64,000 bases of DNA. It comes from Clitoria ternatea (taxonomy: Eukaryota; Streptophyta; Magnoliopsida; Fabales; Fabaceae). Shown one piece after another: positions 58,636 to 64,000 of the stretch. The number at the start of each line of letters is the position of its first letter. Positions within the stretch are counted from its first letter, which is position 1. A model generated the notes under the pieces. That model saw nothing but the letters and a program-made list of their open reading frames with translations, did no database searches and was not told the origin of the DNA. Where the stretch lies: NCBI GenBank assembly GCA_037962975.1, contig CM075672.1:60148501-60212500 (forward strand), given 5' to 3'. The translations under genes were made by a program, and so were the position numbers.

Positions 58636-61294
58636 TGTAACATCCCCGTTTTAAAATTAAATGTTGAATGAAGAATAAACCATTAAGACTTGATTCCAAC
58701 CAGAAAATAACTGTTAATTGTATTTAACTAAGTAGATTTAAGCCACTAAAATATGAAAATGGTGATGGTCAGGGGATGGAGTGGAGTGCACGTGGCTGCT
58801 GCAGCACACACTCTCCCATCCCACTCTTCTCTTGTTCATGCGCATGTACACATATATATATATATATATATATATATCGTGAGCCTTTAGTGAGGAACAC
58901 ACTTACTCTTTCTTCAGACTCTCTCCTCCGTCACTTCATCCTCTACTTCCTCTCTTCGTCTCCATTTTTCTTCTTCTTCCATCTTACTCTTCGCTCCTGG
59001 AGATCTTGATTCCAGTACTGAAGAACGAACCACACTTCATCCCAGAATCAGGCGCAGAATACGACAAAGCCAAGGAAGACCGGACGAACCAGGAGAAGGA
59101 CATCGGACCCAACAACAAGAACGGAAAAGGTTTCTGAGGATTCTTCTAAAGGTAGGGGGCGCTTGCATGTCGAATGCATGGTCTAAGAACGGTACCGGAT
59201 GAATGCATTGCTGAATGCGGGTGTGTGTGTGTGCATGTTTTTATAATCATTAGAACTGATGCTGTGCATGTGTGCATGTATTCACAATTACTAAAACTGA
59301 TGCATGATTTGAGATTCTGATAGTGATCTTCGTGGCTATGGCGTAGTCTGCTCGTGGATGATAATGATGGATCTATTTTGTTGTCACTATGAAAAGTATG
59401 TATGTGCATGTTCTTAATTGGATTGCTCAATGTTGTTAGTCTGATGACCGATTGTAACATGCGCTGGTGTGACTGACTGAATGATGACGAGTAGTGGAGG
59501 ATATTCGTTCTTACTTAATGACTACGGTAATGTGTTCATGACGCGATGATGTGTAATAATGAATGTGTTAGTTGCATGAGTAAGAGTGGGGTGACCCATG
59601 GAAGGTCAAGAACCCCAAGGGAAATGACTTCCAGTTACCAACCCTGGCTAGATCCCAATAGGGCTCGTGGTAGCCGTTGGAGCTAGAGAAGTGAGTCTCG
59701 AGACGCCGTGGGGAGGCCGGTGCCACCTGGTAAGAGCTGAGGGACGAGGGGCCAAAAGAAAGGGGGCCGTAACTGAGAGTCTTTTCCCGAGTCGGATCCG
59801 CAGGCATGCATATAGAAATAAGGCTGATTGTGGTGATGTATAAATCTATGTATGTGCAAGTGTATGATTTTGAATGCATGATTATATATTTGGATGTGGA
59901 ATAAACTCGGTGAATTATGTGTGTCATGAACATTGTTGAATTGTATGATTTTGGTTACTTGAGAAAGGTTGCGGTATAGCAGGAGCGTGTACTGACGCTG
60001 ATACCGAGTCTGTGAGTATCATTTTACATGTAAAAGCTCACCCCTGCAGTGGCCATTTTCAGTGAATGTCTCTCGTGAGGAGGATCAGAGGCAGAGTTGG
60101 AATGCTGGGCGGAGTGCTGATGCATTTCGAAGGTTTAATTAAGGCGTTGTTAGATGAAGCCCGGACTGGCTCATACCGGGTGTTAATGTTTTGGGGAATG
60201 AATAGAACTTTACGGGCAAGGAGAAGTCCAATTTTGTATTGTAAATATTGACATACACTTTTATGTATATATGGATGTATGGTTTTGGGTGTGTGTGATG
60301 CTATGTGCTGCCTTGTTTTATAATTGTGCTTTAATGGATACGCAGGGACGATATGATCGAGCAGGTTATAGCCAAGTCTGAGTGAATCGATAATTGTCTT
60401 AGGAAAAATTCATGTCGGATACGCTGGGCGGAGTCGTACCCCGCCCAAAGTGTGGGAGCAATTCGCCCAAGCGCGAGGACTCACGCTGAAGCGAGTAATT
60501 ACCAGAGCGAGATATCGACCATTTTCCTTTCCTATCCGTTGCGATGCTAACACAATCCAGACCCCGATGTTGACCCCGAATTGGTCGTTATGGCTAAGCC
60601 CGCCCAGGCGTTGTCATACTCAGTTGAGCTGGGTGGAATAGGTTCAGATCCCTCCTTTCTCCACAACCTACTAACGTATATGTACCCTGTAACTTCTCAT
60701 TTTTCTGAGTGAAAGGCGAGTGTGAGGATTTACTTAGTGAACCCTTGTCTATACCCGATGGAGGAAATTACCCTGTAGTTGTGCTAAAGAGGCGTTATGT
60801 AGATTTCGTTTAGGCGGCGTCATACCTCGCCCTAGTAACTAGGACAGCCCGCCCAAGATAAATATACCCCGCCTAGCCAAGTAGGATGATTCTAACTTCG
60901 CCTTTCCACCAAATGCTATGCGTATGAATGTAATAACATATTTCCCTTATCTATTCCTCCTGTTGAGTGACCAGTAATTCTCGAAGGGAAGCCTCAGTGC
61001 GAAATTTCTTCTATCCGCTGCTGTATTACCATACTCCGCCTGGACGGTGTAAGACCCCGTCTAAGCGAATGAACGGTGTTGCGCAATCCGCCCTAGTGTT
61101 AGTACGTTACGATAAACCCATCGAGCCGGTCTCAGTTTTAGTTTTCCCTGTAGGTTGCTATGTGCGAGTGAAGGCTTTTTCGTTCTTCCCTTGCCTGCTC
61201 CCTCATATATCGAATAATACGGGACTGTTTCGTGAGAAATTTTTTGATATTTTGTTTGGAATTTTTTTTAGTTGCAATTAATTAGGGTGTTACA
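58636..61294 (+). repeat. 5' LTR of a second Tekay-type element
   Basis: 2659 bp, TGTAACATCC...GGGTGTTACA, followed at once by 'tttTGGTATCAGAGC'. A TA-run TATA box is at 58853-58877. Degenerate inverted-repeat motifs (CGCCCAAGCG, CGCTGAAGCGAG) occur at 60440-60615, with weaker ones to 61,075. The CACTCGG array of the related solo LTRs is nearly absent. The 3' LTR is beyond the window, so the target duplication cannot be confirmed. Confidence 0.85.
58853..58877 (+). promoter_or_regulatory. TA-repeat TATA region of the LTR
   Basis: About twelve TA dinucleotides some 220 bp into the LTR. The related solo LTR at 26849 has a TA run in the equivalent place (about 29,331-29,344, minus). Confidence 0.45.
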
Positions 61295-61297
61295 TTT

Positions 61298-61309
61298 TGG
61301 TATCAGAGC
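61298..61309 (+). other. Primer-binding site, initiator tRNA-Met type
   Basis: TGGTATCAGAGC is a perfect match to the usual tRNA-iMet PBS. It lies three bases after the LTR end. Confidence 0.92.
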
Positions 61310-64000
61310 TAGGAGCCAATTCCCCGAAGATGACAATCACCTGACGTGGAACGATTTCAAGGCCTGCATCCTAGACAAATACTTTCCCGACACAGTGAGG
61401 AGTCGGAAAGAGCTGGAGTTTATGGAGTTAAAACAGGGCTCCATGACTGTGGAAGAATACGCGACCAGATTTGAGGAATTGTGCCTATTCTATCCGCCCT
61501 TCCAGCAGCCAGGAACGGAGCACTCCAAGTGTCTTAAGTTTGAGAACGGACTGAGATCGGATGTTAAGAGGGCCTGCAGATACCATGAAATCCGGAGTTT
61601 CCCTGCCTTAGTGAACAAGTGTAGAATATTCGAAGAGGATGACAGGGCCCATTCGGGCCAGTGCAGCAGAGCCAATCAGCACCTGAGGCCTCAGCAATCA
61701 CGTTTCAAGAGGCCAGGGAACGTGAGGAGGAATGAACCCTTCACCAGATATCAAAACCATAATGACCGAGGAAGACTGATGAGTGGGCGACCAAGGTATG
61801 GCGGGTGCTTTAAATGTGGCGGTGATCATTTTGCTAAGGAATGCAATGATACAAATGTTAAATGCTACCACTGCGGAGAGAAGGGACACGTTCGCCCGGA
61901 CTGCCCCCAACTCCGCCAGGCAACCACCAATGTGCGTCAAGGAGGATTTCAAGATCGAACCAGAGTGAATGATAACCAACGACATGGAGGCAGAGGCAAC
62001 GGAACCAGAGGAAATATGATGCATGCCCCGAACAGTCGAGAGAGGAACACCGGCCCAACAGCGACAGGAAGGATCTACACCATCAATGCAGAGGATGTTG
62101 CACCAGCAAACGATCTAGTACAATGTAAGTGCTCACTTGGAATGAATACGCTTAATGTTGTTTTCGATTCGGGGGCAACCCATTCTTTTATAGCTGATGA
62201 GTGCGTGAAACGGTTGAAGCTACCAACTGTGTCTATGAACCGGACTTTAGAAGTGGCCAGCCCCACTGGCCCTAGTGTGTTCGCATCGTCTATATGTAAA
62301 AATGTAGCATTTGAGTTGTATGATCGGACCTTCGATCTGATTTGCATGCCCTTAAAGGGTCTTGACATTGTGCTTGGAATAGATTGGCTTTCAGCCAATA
62401 AGGTATTAGTAGATTGTAGAAACCGAGAGATAGTTTTCCCAAAACAACCCACTGAAGATGGCGCGGCACAAGGTATAACCCAACTATTTATGATGCTTTG
62501 TCTAACCAAAGATGAGAATGAGACCCTAGCGAATGAAATTCCGGTTGTCTGCGAATTCCCAGAAGTGTTCCCAGAAGACGTCCCGAGTGTGCCTCCCAAT
62601 AGAGAAGTTGAATTCTCTATAGACTTGATCCCTGGAGCCGAACCGGTCTCCAGTGCACCCTACAGAATGTCCTCAACTGAATTGGTAGAGTTGAAGAAAC
62701 AAGTGGATGAGTTACTTGAGAAGCAGTTCATTAGACCAAGCGTGTCACCTTGGGGCGCACCTGTGCTACTTGTTAAGAAGAAGGATGGCAGCATGAGACT
62801 TTGTATAGATTATCGACAGCTTAACAAGCTCACAATTAAGAATCGATACCCACTGCCTAGAATTGATGATTTAATTGACCAGCTGCGTGGAGCCTCAGTC
62901 TTCTCGAAAATCGACTTACGATCAGGATATCACCAAATCCGAGTGAAGGACTCGGATATTCCTAAAACTGCCTTTAGGACCAGGTATGGTCACTATGAGT
63001 ATGTAGTGATGCCGTTCGGTGTGACAAACGCCCCTGCTGTTTTCATGAATTACATGAACAGCATATTCCACTCCTTCTTAGATCGGTTTGTCGTTGTCTT
63101 CATCGATGATATTCTAGTTTATTCTAAGACATCTGAGGAGCATGAGGGACATCTCAGGGCGGTACTCCAAGTGTTGAAGGAGAAGTAATTGTTTGCAAAG
63201 CTTTCAAAGTGCGAATTTTGGATGGATGAGATCCACTTCCTCGGGCATGTGATCTCCAAGCGAGGCGTCTCGGTGGATCCTGCGAAGGTAGCTGCTGTAA
63301 TGGCATGGGAAAGGCCCAGGTCGATCTCGGAAATAAGGAGTTTTATGGGCTTGGCAGGTTATTATAGAAGGTTCATCGAAGGTTTTTCTAAGTTGGCATT
63401 ACCCTTGACTAAATTGACTCGAAAGAATGTTCCTTTTGTGTGGAGTCCGGAGTGTGAGGGCAGCTTCCAAGAGCTGAAGAATAAGTTGACAACTGCTCCG
63501 GTGTTGGCATTACCTGAGTTACGAGAAAGCTTCGTGGTCTATTGTGACGCGTCCGGACTCGGATTAGGATGTGTACTCATGCAGAAAGACCGAGTGATAG
63601 CATATGCCTCTCGACAATTGAGACCCCACGAACAGCATTATCCGACTCATGACTTGGAGTTGGCAGCAGTAGTTTTTGCATTGAAAATCTGGAGGCATTA
63701 CTTGTACGGATCCAAATTTGAAGTGTACAGCGATCATAAGAGCCTTAAATACCTATTCGACCAAAAGGAGCTGAACATGAGGCAGAGAAGATGGATTGAG
63801 TTTTTGAAGGACTATGATTTCGAGTTGAAATACCACCCAGGTAAGGCAAATGTCGTAGCAGACGCATTGAGTCGAAAATCCCTCCACATAGCAGCCATGA
63901 TGGCAAAAGAAGTTGAGTTGTTGGAGCGGTTCCGAGACATGAACTTGCATGTTGATGCCCCTTCCTCTCAGAAGATGACAATCGGTACGTTGAGGATTGC
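61310..64000 (+). pseudogene. gag-pol of a Tekay-type element (5'-deleted gag, one stop, continues past the window)
   Basis: An open frame runs to TAA at 63186-63188 and continues in the same frame to 64000. Gag begins in the middle of its core (HLTWNDFKACILDKYFP), only about 30 bp after the PBS, so the normal leader and about the first half of the gag core are deleted and no proper start exists. Next come two CCHC knuckles (CFKCGGDHFAKEC, about 61807; CYHCGEKGHVRPDC, about 61863), retropepsin (FDSGATHSFI, Asp codon 62166), RT (MRLCIDYRQLNK; catalytic VFIDDILVYS, codons 63105-63110), then after the single TAA the RT thumb and RNase H (VVYCDASGLGLG; YSDHKSLKYLF). Integrase should follow. It is far less decayed than the Tekay copy at 13826-42356. 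Confidence 0.9.

Overview
The window looks like plant nuclear DNA, from a dicot and probably a legume. That is inferred from the retrotransposon lineages and from the abundant CTCGCTTGAGCGAG-type motifs, and was not checked by any search. I find no host gene, tRNA, rRNA or CRISPR array. Almost all of the 64 kb is LTR retrotransposons inserted into one another, as in pericentromeric heterochromatin. Every coding region seen is a decayed gag or pol reading frame.

Layout. (1) 1-655 is the 3' end of an LTR of a family called LTR-B here. (2) 999-8017, minus strand, is a gag-protease-only element of Athila/Tat type with CGCTTGAGCG-rich LTRs and target duplication GCATG. (3) 8241-11145 is a second LTR-B end. 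(4) 11146-50776, minus strand, is an old Ty1/copia element: RNase H at 11146-11661, then RT, integrase and gag at 46495-50776. (5) It is split by a third LTR-B (11662-46489, about 6.3 kb of its own, TSD TACCT). (6) That LTR is split by a Tekay-type Ty3/gypsy chromovirus (13826-42356, minus, LTRs about 3.7 kb, TSD CTTCC/CTTCT). (7) Its integrase region is split by a 16.2 kb Athila-type element (18082-34273, plus, two 1779 bp LTRs, TSD TCTCC). (8) That element carries a solo LTR in its 3' spacer (26849-29564, TSD CATTC). This makes a five-level nest in which every insertion junction is marked by a target duplication.

Right flank. 50777-52713 is mostly unassigned. A Sirevirus-like LTR (52714-57630) is split by a solo LTR (53168-56924, TSD CTTGA). 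After it come a truncated LTR fragment and then a second Tekay-type element on the plus strand (5' LTR 58636-61294, gag-pol to the window end).

The most unusual feature is a pair of short motifs. One is a 14-bp inverted repeat, CTCGCT-TG/CA-AGCGAG. The other is CACTCGG. They form dense clusters in structurally unrelated retrotransposon families. The same order (inverted-repeat cluster, then CACTCGG array) occurs in the Athila-type 3' spacer and in two Tekay-like solo LTRs. That Athila-type spacer also carries a small extra ORF with its own TATA box and a possible leader intron.
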